Below, one piece after another: positions 25,317 to 37,496 of a DNA stretch of 64,000 nucleotides. Position 1 is the stretch's first letter. The number at the start of each line of letters is the position of its first letter. The translations under genes were made by a program, and so were the position numbers. Source of the stretch: JBBQZP01 sp038207585 (GTDB lineage Bacteria > Pseudomonadota > Alphaproteobacteria > Rhodobacterales > Rhodobacteraceae); NCBI GenBank assembly GCA_038207585.1, contig JBBQZP010000013.1, forward strand, positions 1 to 64,000. Reading direction: 5' to 3'. The notes under the pieces are model-generated. The model was not told the DNA's origin, did not search any database, and was given only the letters and a program-made list of their open reading frames with translations.

Positions 25317-27095
25317 TCAATCTTTCGGAATGACGCGCAGCCGCAGGTCGCGAAGCTGTTCGTTCAACGGTTCGGACGGCGCGCCCATCAGCATGTCTTC
25401 GGCGCGCTGGTTCATCGGGAACATGATGACCTCGCGGATGTTCGGCTCGTCCGCCAGCAGCATCACGATCCGGTCGATGCCTGCCGCACAACCGCCATGT
25501 GGCGGCGCGCCATAGCGGAACGCCTTGACCATGCCGCCAAAGCGCTTTTCGACCTCTGACGCGGGGTATCCGGCCAGTTCAAACGCCTTGAACATGATCT
25601 CGGGCTTGTGGTTGCGGATGCCGCCGGAGATCAGTTCATAGCCGTTGCAGGCCAGATCATACTGATAGGCATAGACATTCAGCGGATCACCCTGCAACGC
25701 CTCAAGCCCGCCTTGCGGCATCGAGAAGGGGTTGTGGCTGAAATCAATCTTGCCCTCTTCGGTTTTCTCATACATCGGGAAATCGACGATCCAGGCGAAG
25801 CGGAAGCAGTTTTCCTCGGTGAGTTTCAATTCCCGCCCGATTTCATTGCGGGCCCGGCCAGCAACAGCCTCAAAGGTTTCCGGCTTGCCGCCAAGGAAGA
25901 AGGCCGCGTCGCCCTCGGTCAGGCCAAGCTGTAGCCGAATGGCTTCCGTGCGTTCCGGCCCAATGTTTTTCGCCAGTGGTCCAGCCGCTTCCATGCCTGA
26001 GCCATCTTCGGCCTTGCGCCAGAAAATATACCCCATCCCCGGCAACCCCTGCGCCTGCGCGAAAGCGTTCATCCGGTCGCAGAACTTGCGCGAGCCGCCC
26101 GTGGGCGCGGGAATGGCGCGGATCTCGTTGCCCGGCGTTTCCAGCAGTTTGGCGAAAATCGCAAAGCCCGATCCTGCGAAATGGTCGGATACATCCTGCA
26201 TCCGGATCGGGTTGCGCAGGTCGGGTTTGTCCGATCCATACCATTTCAGCGCGTCGCGATAGGCGATCAGCGGCCAGTCGGGATAGACCTTTTTGCCCGG
26301 CGCGAATTCCTCGAAAATGCCCTGCACCACGGGTTGAACGGCTGCAAAAACATCTTCCTGCACAACAAAGCTCATCTCGATATCCAACTGGTAAAAGTCG
26401 GTGGGCGAGCGGTCGGCGCGGGGGTCTTCATCACGGAAACAGGGCGCGATCTGGAAATAGCGGTCAAAGCCCGACACCATGATCAACTGCTTGAACTGCT
26501 GGGGGGCTTGCGGCAGGGCATAGAACTTGCCCGGATGCAGGCGCGACGGCACGAGGAAATCGCGCGCCCCTTCGGGCGACGAGGCAGTGATGATCGGCGT
26601 CTGAAACTCGTTGAAGCCCTGATCCCACATCCGGTTGCGGATCGAGCGCACCACGTTGGACCGCAGCATCATGTTGGCATGCAGTTTCTCGCGCCGCAGA
26701 TCAAGGAAACGGTAGGTCAGGCGGGTTTCCTCGGGGTAATCGACATCGCCAAAGACTGGCATCGGCAATTCGTCCGAGGCCCCCAGAACGGTCAACCCGC
26801 GCGCGTAAACCTCAATCTCGCCGGTGGCCAACTTGGGGTTTACCAAGGACGCATCCCGCGCTTTGACCACGCCGTCAATGCACACAACCCATTCGGCGCG
26901 CAGCTTTTCGATGTCGGCAAAGGCAGCACTGTCACTGTCGGCGATCACCTGCGTGATGCCGTAATGGTCGCGCAGGTCGATGAACAGAACCCCGCCGTGG
27001 TCGCGCACGCGGTGAACCCAGCCCGACAAACGGACCTCTTGCCCGACGTTCGCGGCGGTCAGTTGGGCGCAGGTGTGGCTGCGATAGATATGCAT
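25317..27095 (-). CDS. aspS: Aspartate-tRNA ligase
   Basis: A 592-residue bacterial-type aspartyl-tRNA synthetase that charges tRNA-Asp (and in many alphaproteobacteria also tRNA-Asn, for later amidation). The N-terminal OB-fold anticodon domain (residues 1-110) contains SGWVHRVRDHGGVLFIDLRD. The class II catalytic core has motif 2 FRDEDPRADRSPTDFYQLDIEMS and motif 3 GAAPPHGGCAAGIDRIVM-like sequence near 535-550. The bacterial GAD insertion lies between them. Length and layout are canonical. Whether it discriminates Asp from Asn tRNA is not decided here. Confidence 0.97.
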   Translation of the reverse strand: MHIYRSHTCAQLTAANVGQEVRLSGWVHRVRDHGGVLFIDLRDHYGITQVIADSDSAAFADIEKLRAEWVVCIDGVVKARDASLVNPKLATGEIEVYARGLTVLGASDELPMPVFGDVDYPEETRLTYRFLDLRREKLHANMMLRSNVVRSIRNRMWDQGFNEFQTPIITASSPEGARDFLVPSRLHPGKFYALPQAPQQFKQLIMVSGFDRYFQIAPCFRDEDPRADRSPTDFYQLDIEMSFVVQEDVFAAVQPVVQGIFEEFAPGKKVYPDWPLIAYRDALKWYGSDKPDLRNPIRMQDVSDHFAGSGFAIFAKLLETPGNEIRAIPAPTGGSRKFCDRMNAFAQAQGLPGMGYIFWRKAEDGSGMEAAGPLAKNIGPERTEAIRLQLGLTEGDAAFFLGGKPETFEAVAGRARNEIGRELKLTEENCFRFAWIVDFPMYEKTEEGKIDFSHNPFSMPQGGLEALQGDPLNVYAYQYDLACNGYELISGGIRNHKPEIMFKAFELAGYPASEVEKRFGGMVKAFRYGAPPHGGCAAGIDRIVMLLADEPNIREVIMFPMNQRAEDMLMGAPSEPLNEQLRDLRLRVIPKD

Positions 27096-27263
27096 GACGG
27101 GGCTCCGCGCCGATGAAAACTTTCGCCCGATACACCCCTTGGCCGGAACGAAGTCAAGGGCACGCGGGTTTAGCCTGTCGATTGCCGCGTGGCGGGTCGG
27201 AAAAATTTCGTTTTGCCATTACGAAAACAGGCGGCACACTGGGGCGGGGTGTGAAAACGGGGG

Positions 27264-28508
27264 ATGGAGCAGATGTGGGCCTCATTACTGACACACGTGG
27301 TTGGCGGTATTATCCGTACCGGCACGCTGACGCTGCATCTGCCAGACGGAAGGATTCAAACCTACGGTGACGCCGCACCGCCCGCCGTGACCATCCGTAT
27401 TATTAACCCCGATTTCATGCGCAAACTGGTGCTGAACCCCGATATGGCGGTCGGCGAAGGCTATATGGACGGCGATTTCAGCATCGACGACGATGATATC
27501 CGGGGCATGCTGTCACTCGTCATTGCCAACACCAAAAGCACCGACAGACTTGTCTGGTTTCGCCGTGTTACCGAAAGCTGGCAGATCGCGCGCAGGCGGC
27601 TCCGCCAGTGGAATCCGGTGGGCCGCGCCAAGGCCAATGTGGCGCATCACTACGATCTGTCTGGCGCGCTTTATGATCTGTTTCTGGACCGTGACCGCCA
27701 ATATTCCTGCGCGTATTTCAAAAACCCGGATGACACGCTGGAACAGGCGCAGGCCCAGAAAAAAGCGCATATCGCCGCGAAATTGCTGCTGAAACCGGGG
27801 ATGCGGGTGCTGGATATCGGCTGCGGCTGGGGTGGCATGGCGCTGACACTGGCGCGGGATCACGGCGCGCGGGTTGTGGGTGTCACGCTGTCGGAGGAAC
27901 AACTCAAGGTCGCAAAGGCGCGTGCGGTCGACAGCGGATTTGCCGGGCAGGTCGATTTCCGCCTGATCGATTACCGCGATGTGACGGGCCAGTTTGACCG
28001 CATCGTGTCGGTGGGTATGTTCGAACATGTCGGCGTGCCGCATTACCGCGAATATTTCCGCCATGTGAACCGGCTGCTTGCGCCTGACGGCGTGGCTCTG
28101 ATCCATACCATAGGGCGGGCCGCACCGCCGTCGGCGACGAACCCCTGGATCGAGAAATACATCTTTCCGGGCGGCTATGTTCCGGCCCTGTCGGAAATGT
28201 CGGCGGCGTTCGAGCATGAGGCGTTGTGGCAGACCGACATCGAAATCTGGCGGCTGCACTATGCTGAAACCCTGCGCCACTGGACCGCGCGGTTCGAGGA
28301 AAATGTCGCAAAGGCCGAGTCGCTTTATGATGCGCGATTCGTTCGGATGTGGCGGTATTACCTGATCGCGTCGGAAATGACCTTCCGCGAGGGACGGCAA
28401 TGCGTGTTTCAGGTGCAACTGACCAAAAGCCAGACCGCAATTCCGCTGACCCGCGATTATATGCTTGATGCCGAACGGGCATCACCGCTGGCGCGGGCGG
28501 CGGAATAG
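27264..28508 (+). CDS. cfa: Cyclopropane-fatty-acid phospholipid synthase
   Basis: A 414-residue SAM-dependent methyltransferase that converts unsaturated acyl chains of membrane phospholipids to cyclopropane acids. An N-terminal domain (HLPDGRIQTYGD, MAVGEGYMDGDFS) precedes the core: NVAHHYDLSGALYDLFLD, YSCAYFKNPDDTLEQAQ, the SAM motif VLDIGCGWGG, and the active-site region VGMFEHVGVPHYREYF. These match the family fully. GGGGG stands just upstream of the ATG at 27264. It is the only gene on this strand between aspS and carB. Confidence 0.95.
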   Translation: MEQMWASLLTHVVGGIIRTGTLTLHLPDGRIQTYGDAAPPAVTIRIINPDFMRKLVLNPDMAVGEGYMDGDFSIDDDDIRGMLSLVIANTKSTDRLVWFRRVTESWQIARRRLRQWNPVGRAKANVAHHYDLSGALYDLFLDRDRQYSCAYFKNPDDTLEQAQAQKKAHIAAKLLLKPGMRVLDIGCGWGGMALTLARDHGARVVGVTLSEEQLKVAKARAVDSGFAGQVDFRLIDYRDVTGQFDRIVSVGMFEHVGVPHYREYFRHVNRLLAPDGVALIHTIGRAAPPSATNPWIEKYIFPGGYVPALSEMSAAFEHEALWQTDIEIWRLHYAETLRHWTARFEENVAKAESLYDARFVRMWRYYLIASEMTFREGRQCVFQVQLTKSQTAIPLTRDYMLDAERASPLARAAE

Positions 28509-28511
28509 GGT

Positions 28512-29150
28512 TCAGCCGCGCCACTCGGCCGCGATCAGCCCGCGCAGGGAATTACCCACCCAAAGGCGCACACCGGGCAGGTCTTGGGTCGCCAACACCT
28601 CTTCGCGGCACGCGCCTTGCGCAAGAAGATCAGCGCGCAGGATGCCGGGAAGCAGTCCGCTGGCAAGGGGCGGGGTGCGCAGCCCTTGGCCCCGGTCAAA
28701 GAAGACTGTCGTGATCGAGCCGTCGCAAACCTCGCCACGTTCGTTCAGGAACAGCACTTCGTCACGGTTTTCGGGCAGTGCCGCACGGGCGGTGTCGTAG
28801 GCCGCACGGTTTGAGGATTTGACGGCAAGCCAAGGATCATCCGACCGCAGCCGCGCCTTGGCCAGACCCAGCCGCCAAAGCGGCGGCGTGGGGAGCATCG
28901 GCGCGGTGGACACCTGAACGCGGCCCGCGTGTTCCAACGTCAGGCGCACCCGCAAAGGCGCATCCCCGACCGCATCCCGCAACGCCGCATCAACCGCCGC
29001 CAGATCGCACACCCAACCCAACATCGCCGCCGACCGCGCCAACCGCGCAAGGTGCAGGGGCAAGCGCGGAAAATCCGCCCCGGTCCAGCCCAGCGTTTCG
29101 ATCAGGGTCAGGCCGGGTTGGCCAGCCCCTGCACGAAGCGTGCTTTCCAC
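28512..29150 (-). CDS. Class IV aminotransferase, PabC-like
   Basis: A 212-residue fold-type IV PLP enzyme, probably aminodeoxychorismate lyase, which releases pyruvate from 4-amino-4-deoxychorismate to give p-aminobenzoate. The PLP lysine is in WLAVKSSNRAAYD, followed by DEVLFLNERGEVCDGSITTVFF and the PPLASGLLPGILR segment. I chose the GTG at 29150 because GGAGGAGG stands 4 bases before it. The frame then overlaps the end of pabB by 43 bases. The protein lacks about 50 N-terminal residues seen in E. coli PabC. The translational overlap makes the pair functionally linked. Confidence 0.78.
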   Translation of the reverse strand: MESTLRAGAGQPGLTLIETLGWTGADFPRLPLHLARLARSAAMLGWVCDLAAVDAALRDAVGDAPLRVRLTLEHAGRVQVSTAPMLPTPPLWRLGLAKARLRSDDPWLAVKSSNRAAYDTARAALPENRDEVLFLNERGEVCDGSITTVFFDRGQGLRTPPLASGLLPGILRADLLAQGACREEVLATQDLPGVRLWVGNSLRGLIAAEWRG

Positions 29151-30253
29151 AGCGCCTCCTCCCATTCGCCTGTTGCCGTGCTGTCCTGCACCACGCCGCC
29201 GCCCACGTTCAGCAAAATTCGCCCGCCGGGCCACAGCCGCAGCGTGCGGATCGCCACGTTGAAGGCTGCCCGCCCATCGGGGGCCATCCAGCCGATTGCC
29301 CCGCAATAGACGCCGCGCGGGTGCGGTTCCACTTCGCGGATGATCTGCATCGCACGGATTTTCGGCGCGCCGGTGATCGACCCGCAAGGGAAAAGCGCCG
29401 TCATCAGCCCGCCAAGCGAGGGCGGGGCGGCCAGATCGCCGATCACTGTCGATGACATCTGATGCACCGTCGCAAACGCCTCTACCGCGAACAGTTCCGG
29501 CACGCGGACCGATCCTACTTTGGCGATGCGAGAGATGTCGTTGCGCAACAGATCGACAATCATCAGGTTTTCCGCGCGGGCCTTTTCGGAATGATAAAGT
29601 TCTTCCGCCAGTTCGGCGTCGCGGCTGGGGTCGGGGTCGCGCGGGGCGGTGCCCTTCATCGGGCGCGCTGATACCCGGCCCGCAGCGTCAAGCCGAAAGA
29701 ACAACTCGGGCGAGCGGGAGATGATAACCGGCCCCGCGCCAAGATCGCAGAACGCGCCGTAGCCCACGGTTTGGCGGGCGCGCAACGCACGGAAAAGGCC
29801 CAGCGCATCGCCCGACAAAAGCTGCGTTTCCAAAGGCATCGTCAGGTTGATCTGATAGCAATCGCCCGCCGCGATATACTCCATCACCTGCGCGAACGCG
29901 GCATCATATTCGGCGCGGCTGATCATGGGGTACAGGGGTGCAATCCGCGCGTCGCCGACCCCTTGCGCCAAAAGCGGCCGTGCATCCTGTGGAGCATCAT
30001 ATATCCCGAATGCAACAAGCGGCCCGTCGCGCCCCCAGCGTATCAGGTCAGGCATCAGCCCCGCCAGCTTCGGCTCCAAAGCATAACCCGCCTCATAGGC
30101 CACATAGCCCGCAACCCATGCCCCTGCCGCCCGCGCCGCGTCCAGCCGGGCCAGCGCCGGGACGACCTCGGCCGCGTCCCACGCCACGACATGCTCTGCC
30201 GCGCCGTCAAACAGCGCCGGTTTGCCGTCAGGCCCATGTTCGCACAGGATCAC
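29108..30253 (-). CDS. pabB: Aminodeoxychorismate synthase component I
   Basis: A 381-residue chorismate-utilising enzyme that, with a glutamine amidotransferase, aminates chorismate in folate synthesis. Motifs: SARPMKGTAPRDPDPSRDAELAEELYHSEKARAENLMIVDLLRNDISRI, then TVHQMSSTVIGDL, ALFPCGSITGAPKIRAM and AIGWM. The KGT and GAPK signatures identify it among anthranilate synthase-like proteins as PabB type. It starts with GTG, preceded by a GAGGGGGG ribosome site. A short N-terminal domain precedes the catalytic region. The lyase gene overlaps its 3' end. Confidence 0.92.
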   Translation of the reverse strand: MILCEHGPDGKPALFDGAAEHVVAWDAAEVVPALARLDAARAAGAWVAGYVAYEAGYALEPKLAGLMPDLIRWGRDGPLVAFGIYDAPQDARPLLAQGVGDARIAPLYPMISRAEYDAAFAQVMEYIAAGDCYQINLTMPLETQLLSGDALGLFRALRARQTVGYGAFCDLGAGPVIISRSPELFFRLDAAGRVSARPMKGTAPRDPDPSRDAELAEELYHSEKARAENLMIVDLLRNDISRIAKVGSVRVPELFAVEAFATVHQMSSTVIGDLAAPPSLGGLMTALFPCGSITGAPKIRAMQIIREVEPHPRGVYCGAIGWMAPDGRAAFNVAIRTLRLWPGGRILLNVGGGVVQDSTATGEWEEALWKARFVQGLANPA

Positions 30254-30502
30254 GTCGCCCGCCCCCCTCGCCTGCGGTTAGCCCTGAATTAGGATGATCA
30301 CGGCACCTTCGCCAGCCCAAATACGGCGCTTGGCGGCCACTGGCCCCAGCCGCCCGCCGATTGCGGCGGCGCATCCCAGCCTTGCCCACCGCGCCGCGCC
30401 GAAATCACCGCCCCCCTCGCCATTCGGCCCTTGCACCCCGGTCTGCCGTAGCTATAACCCCCGAAGTTTTGCGCGCTGATAACCGACGCCAAGGGGGCCG
30501 CC
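30254..30502. promoter_or_regulatory. Divergent promoter region of pabB and carB
   Basis: A 249-base divergent intergenic region that must carry both promoters. A TTTTGCG/CGCTGATAA stretch lies before carB. No clear palindrome, riboswitch or leader peptide was found. Confidence 0.4.
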
Positions 30503-33832
<3,330 letters not shown>

Positions 33833-34138
33833 TCCCTATGGCCGACAAGTAAGGAAACCGTTTGCACGGCAAATGGAGGATCGGTGAGTTATCAGGTCCG
33901 GGTGCGTACGGCTTTTGACTGGAGATGGGATTAGATATCTGACAGGCGGTTCAAGCGGTCAGCATTCTTCAACTTACTCCCATTCGTGGAATTGGATGAT
34001 ATGCCGATACTCGATGATATCAATAAAGCGGTTTCAGATTGCGAAACCTCTCGTTGTGAAACTGCTTCTACTCCGGACCGTAGTGGGCCGCGAGATATTT
34101 TCGTCAACGCCTTTCGTTTAGAGCATTTTCGCAAATTG

Positions 34139-34759
34139 ATGAGATTTTTCATCGCGATTGTTGGGGCTTTTTCAATTCTTTGTATGATCAGCTTAGCTAA
34201 CGCTGACGTATCAAAAGATGTGGAGCTGCGCGATACTCTTGAGGGATTTGGATTTACTGATATCCAGTTAGAAGAGTGCAGAGTTGAGTTTTCAAGAAAC
34301 GTAGAGCCAACTGCAGAGAACAACATGTTTGAGCGCTTTACAGTGGTGCTACATCTTGACACATTTAATTTTAGCGTCCCAATAAAGTATTTTAAAGATT
34401 CTGCAGGTAATGAAACAAACTACGGTGCTACCATTGTAACGTCCGACCGATATCGCGACAAATTCTATAAAACTGTGCTATTTAGGATCTGGGCAAAGAA
34501 GAATTTTCCTAAAGCGGGATGGCCGTACAGGCATCCCAAATTTCACAATGAGTTCACTTCCACTTTAGAAAGGGCTTTTCAACAGAAGGTGCCGGAATTT
34601 GAAGATTTTAACTTATGGATTGCTTACGCAAAGTATGGGCCATCCTCTGAGCCACTAGAACAATTTACGATGGCTTTTGATAACAGACATGACGTTACAA
34701 AGCTAATGAGTAGCCTTAAGTCCTACGCAGATAAAAATTCATGCAACGATGAAAAGTAA
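34139..34759 (+). CDS. AT-rich secreted hypothetical protein
   Basis: I do not recognise this protein. It has a hydrophobic N-terminal segment from the ATG at 34139 (MRFFIAIVGAFSILCMISLANAD) ending in an ANA cleavage-like site, so it is probably exported. The mature part (about 185 residues) is mixed with many aromatic and acidic residues and has no motif that I can name. The in-frame upstream extension to 33986 lacks a ribosome site and looks non-coding in composition. The base composition (about 40% GC) differs sharply from all flanking genes, implying recent acquisition. The gene lies alone between carB and the DUF3095 gene. Confidence 0.65.
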   Translation: MRFFIAIVGAFSILCMISLANADVSKDVELRDTLEGFGFTDIQLEECRVEFSRNVEPTAENNMFERFTVVLHLDTFNFSVPIKYFKDSAGNETNYGATIVTSDRYRDKFYKTVLFRIWAKKNFPKAGWPYRHPKFHNEFTSTLERAFQQKVPEFEDFNLWIAYAKYGPSSEPLEQFTMAFDNRHDVTKLMSSLKSYADKNSCNDEK

Positions 34760-34851
34760 CTCGTCAACTTACAAACGACGTCGAGAAAAGCGCTCTGCAT
34801 AGCCAAGCAACACCTCCCCACACCCCCCTCCCCCATGCTACCCTCCCCCGC

Positions 34852-35982
34852 ATGACCCGATCCCCGCTCCCCCAACTCCCCGTCTTCACCGCGTTCGAGG
34901 ATGTGGCCGACCCCGCCCGTTATCAGCCCCTGCCCGATGGTTGGGCGCTGGCGGTGGCGGATGTTGTGTCGTCGGGGGCGGCGATTGCGGCGGGCAAATA
35001 CAAGATGGTCAACATGGCGGGGGCGGCGGTGATCTCGGCGGTGCTGAACGCCTTGGGGCAGAACGATTATCCGTTTGTGTTTGGCGGCGACGGGGCGGCG
35101 GTTGCCGTGCCGCCCGAGGGGGTCGAGGCCACGCGGGCGGCCCTTGCGGCCGTGGCGCGCTGGATCACCGAAGAGCTGGGGCTGACGATGCGCACGGCGC
35201 TTGTGCCGGTGGCCGACATTCGCGCGGCAGGTCTGGATGTGCTGGTCGCGCGCTATCAGGCCTCAAGCGAGATGACATTTGCAATGTTTGCAGGCGGCGG
35301 GTCGGCCTGGGCCGAGGCGCAGATGAAGGCCGGGCGCTTTGCGGTTGCCCCTGCCCCGCCCGGCACGCGGCCAGACCTGACCGGGCTTTCGTGCCGATGG
35401 GACCCTGTGGCCGCGACCAAAGGTCAGATCCTTTCGGTGATCGCGGTTCCGGGCGCGGATGCCGTGGCGTTTCGCACTCTGGTCGCCGATGTGGTGGCGC
35501 TTGCCAATGCGGCGGGCGGCGGGCGGCCCCTGCCCGAGCAAGGCCCGCGCCCCCGGCTTTACTTTGGCGGGATGGACGCCGAGGCCCGCGCGCAGGCCCC
35601 CAAAGGCCAGCGCTGGAAGGTCAAGATCGGGGTGATCATCGCGGTCATTCTCAGCACCGTTCTGCACCGGCTGAACCTGACGCTTGGCGGCTTTAACGTG
35701 CGCGCCTATGCCCGCGACGTGGCCGCCAACACCGATTTCCGCAAGTTCGACGACGGGTTGAAGATGACCATCGACATTGATGCCAAGGGGGCGGCGGCAA
35801 TCGAGGCGCGGCTGGAGGTAGCGTCACAATCCGGGGTCTGCCGCTATGGCCTTCACCGGCAGGACAGTGCCCTTGTCACCTGCATCGTGCCGTCACCGAT
35901 GACGCGCGATCACATGCATTTCGTCGATGGCGCGGCGGGCGGTTATGCCGAAGCGGCGGCGGCGATGAAGGCCAAACCTTAG
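34852..35982 (+). CDS. DUF3095 nucleotide-cyclase-like protein
   Basis: A 376-residue DUF3095 protein. The first 100 residues resemble a class III cyclase core: WALAVADVVSSGAAIAAGKYK aligns with the DIxGST metal motif (Asp37), and FVFGGDGAAVAVP with the GDG motif (Asp80). The middle and C-terminal parts are specific to the family (RWKVKIGVIIAVILS; RYGLHRQDSALVTCIVPS). Family members are of unknown activity; the cyclase-like core is my inference from motif order. It stands 9 bases from the convergent end of the nucleotide-sugar dehydrogenase gene. Confidence 0.85.
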   Translation: MTRSPLPQLPVFTAFEDVADPARYQPLPDGWALAVADVVSSGAAIAAGKYKMVNMAGAAVISAVLNALGQNDYPFVFGGDGAAVAVPPEGVEATRAALAAVARWITEELGLTMRTALVPVADIRAAGLDVLVARYQASSEMTFAMFAGGGSAWAEAQMKAGRFAVAPAPPGTRPDLTGLSCRWDPVAATKGQILSVIAVPGADAVAFRTLVADVVALANAAGGGRPLPEQGPRPRLYFGGMDAEARAQAPKGQRWKVKIGVIIAVILSTVLHRLNLTLGGFNVRAYARDVAANTDFRKFDDGLKMTIDIDAKGAAAIEARLEVASQSGVCRYGLHRQDSALVTCIVPSPMTRDHMHFVDGAAGGYAEAAAAMKAKP

Positions 35983-35991
35983 GGCCAAACC

Positions 35992-37323
35992 TCAGGCTTT
36001 CACGACTTTTGCCATGTCCAGCCCGTCGCGGGCAAATCGGTTGCGGGTATCCACAATCAGCGCCGCCCACTTGCCCAAAGCTGCATAATCTACCGCGTCA
36101 TGGTCAGTGGAAATCAGCACAGCGTCGTAATCCGCGACCGTTTGCGCCGTCAAAGGCACCGAGGCGCGGCCCATCAAGTGCCCGTATTCACGGGTTTTGG
36201 GCACGGCGGCCACATGCGGGTCGTGAAAATCGGCGCGCCCGCCACGTTCCTCGATCAGGTCGATCAGCCGCAGGGACGGGCTTTCGCGAATGTCGGGGAC
36301 GTTCTTTTTATAGGTCAGCCCGATGATCAGCACGCGCGACCGGCTCAGTGCCTTGCCAAAGCGGATATCCAACGCCTCGGCCAGACGGCCCACAACATGC
36401 TTGGGCATGGCCGAGTTGATCTCGCCCGCCAGTTCGATGAACCGGGTCGGCAGGTCATATTCGCGCGATTTCCACGTAAGGTAGAACGGATCAATCGGGA
36501 TGCAGTGCCCGCCCAGACCGGGGCCGGGATAAAAGGGCATATAGCCAAAGGGCTTGGTCTTGGCCGCGTCAATCACCTGCCAGATGTCGATGCCCATGGC
36601 GTCGAACACCACCTTCAATTCGTTCACCATGGCGATGTTGACGGCGCGGAAGATGTTTTCGGTCAGCTTGACCGCCTCGGCGGTGGCGGTGGTTGCAACG
36701 GGCACTACGATGTCGACCACGGCACCATAGAACGCCTCCATCGCGGCGCCTGCAAGTGGCCCGTCACCCGCAACGATCTTGGGGATCGAGGTGGTGGAAT
36801 GATCGCGGTTGCCGGGGTCTTCACGTTCGGGCGAGAAGCCAAGGAAGAAATCCACGCCAGATCGCAGACCGCCCGCCTCCAGAAGGGGTTTGACCACCTC
36901 ATCCGTGGTGCCGGGATATGTGGTGCTTTCCAGCACGATCAACTGGCCTGCGCGCAACGTGGCGGCGATGGCATCGCAGGTGCGGGTGACATATCCAAGA
37001 TCCGGTTCGCGGTGGCGGGTCAGGGGGGTGGGCACACAGATCACGATCACGTCGCACCGGCCAAGCCCGGTAAAATTGGTGGTCGAGCTAAAGCGTGTGG
37101 CCTGTGCGAGCAATTCGGCATCGCTGACCGCGTCGATATACGACCGCCCCGCGTCCAGCGCCACGATCTTGCCGGGGTCGATGTCAAACCCGGTTACACC
37201 AAAGCCGGCCCGCGCCACGGCCATCGCCAGCGGCAGGCCGACATAGCCCAACCCGATGATCCCCACTGTCGCGCGGCGGGCGATCAGGGCGGACATCAGG
37301 GCTTCGTGCGCAGTTTCGGTCAT
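35992..37323 (-). CDS. UDP-N-acetylhexosamine/UDP-glucose dehydrogenase family protein
   Basis: A 443-residue four-electron nucleotide-sugar dehydrogenase that oxidises the 6-OH of a UDP-sugar to a carboxylate for surface polysaccharide synthesis. The NAD site is IGLGYVGLPLAMAVA; the segment ESTTYPGTTDEVV and the catalytic Cys region PGLGGHCIPIDPFYLTWKSR are complete. The length and the HCIPIDPFYL context are typical of the WbpA/TviB group acting on UDP-GlcNAc-type sugars, but the sugar cannot be fixed from sequence. It begins the glycan block and is divergent from the lyase gene. Confidence 0.9.
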   Translation of the reverse strand: MTETAHEALMSALIARRATVGIIGLGYVGLPLAMAVARAGFGVTGFDIDPGKIVALDAGRSYIDAVSDAELLAQATRFSSTTNFTGLGRCDVIVICVPTPLTRHREPDLGYVTRTCDAIAATLRAGQLIVLESTTYPGTTDEVVKPLLEAGGLRSGVDFFLGFSPEREDPGNRDHSTTSIPKIVAGDGPLAGAAMEAFYGAVVDIVVPVATTATAEAVKLTENIFRAVNIAMVNELKVVFDAMGIDIWQVIDAAKTKPFGYMPFYPGPGLGGHCIPIDPFYLTWKSREYDLPTRFIELAGEINSAMPKHVVGRLAEALDIRFGKALSRSRVLIIGLTYKKNVPDIRESPSLRLIDLIEERGGRADFHDPHVAAVPKTREYGHLMGRASVPLTAQTVADYDAVLISTDHDAVDYAALGKWAALIVDTRNRFARDGLDMAKVVKA

Positions 37324-37496
37324 CCTGTCCCCTTTTCATTCCGGGTCGACATTGGGTCTTGAACCCGCGCTGTCAAGCAACTGGCACGGTGCCCAACGCA
37401 AACTTGCTTTGCATCCGGAAAACGGGTCAATTACCCCCGATGCAGCGCGCCACCGCCGAAGATGCGTGGCGTATCAGGCAGGAAAGGACAAGGCAG

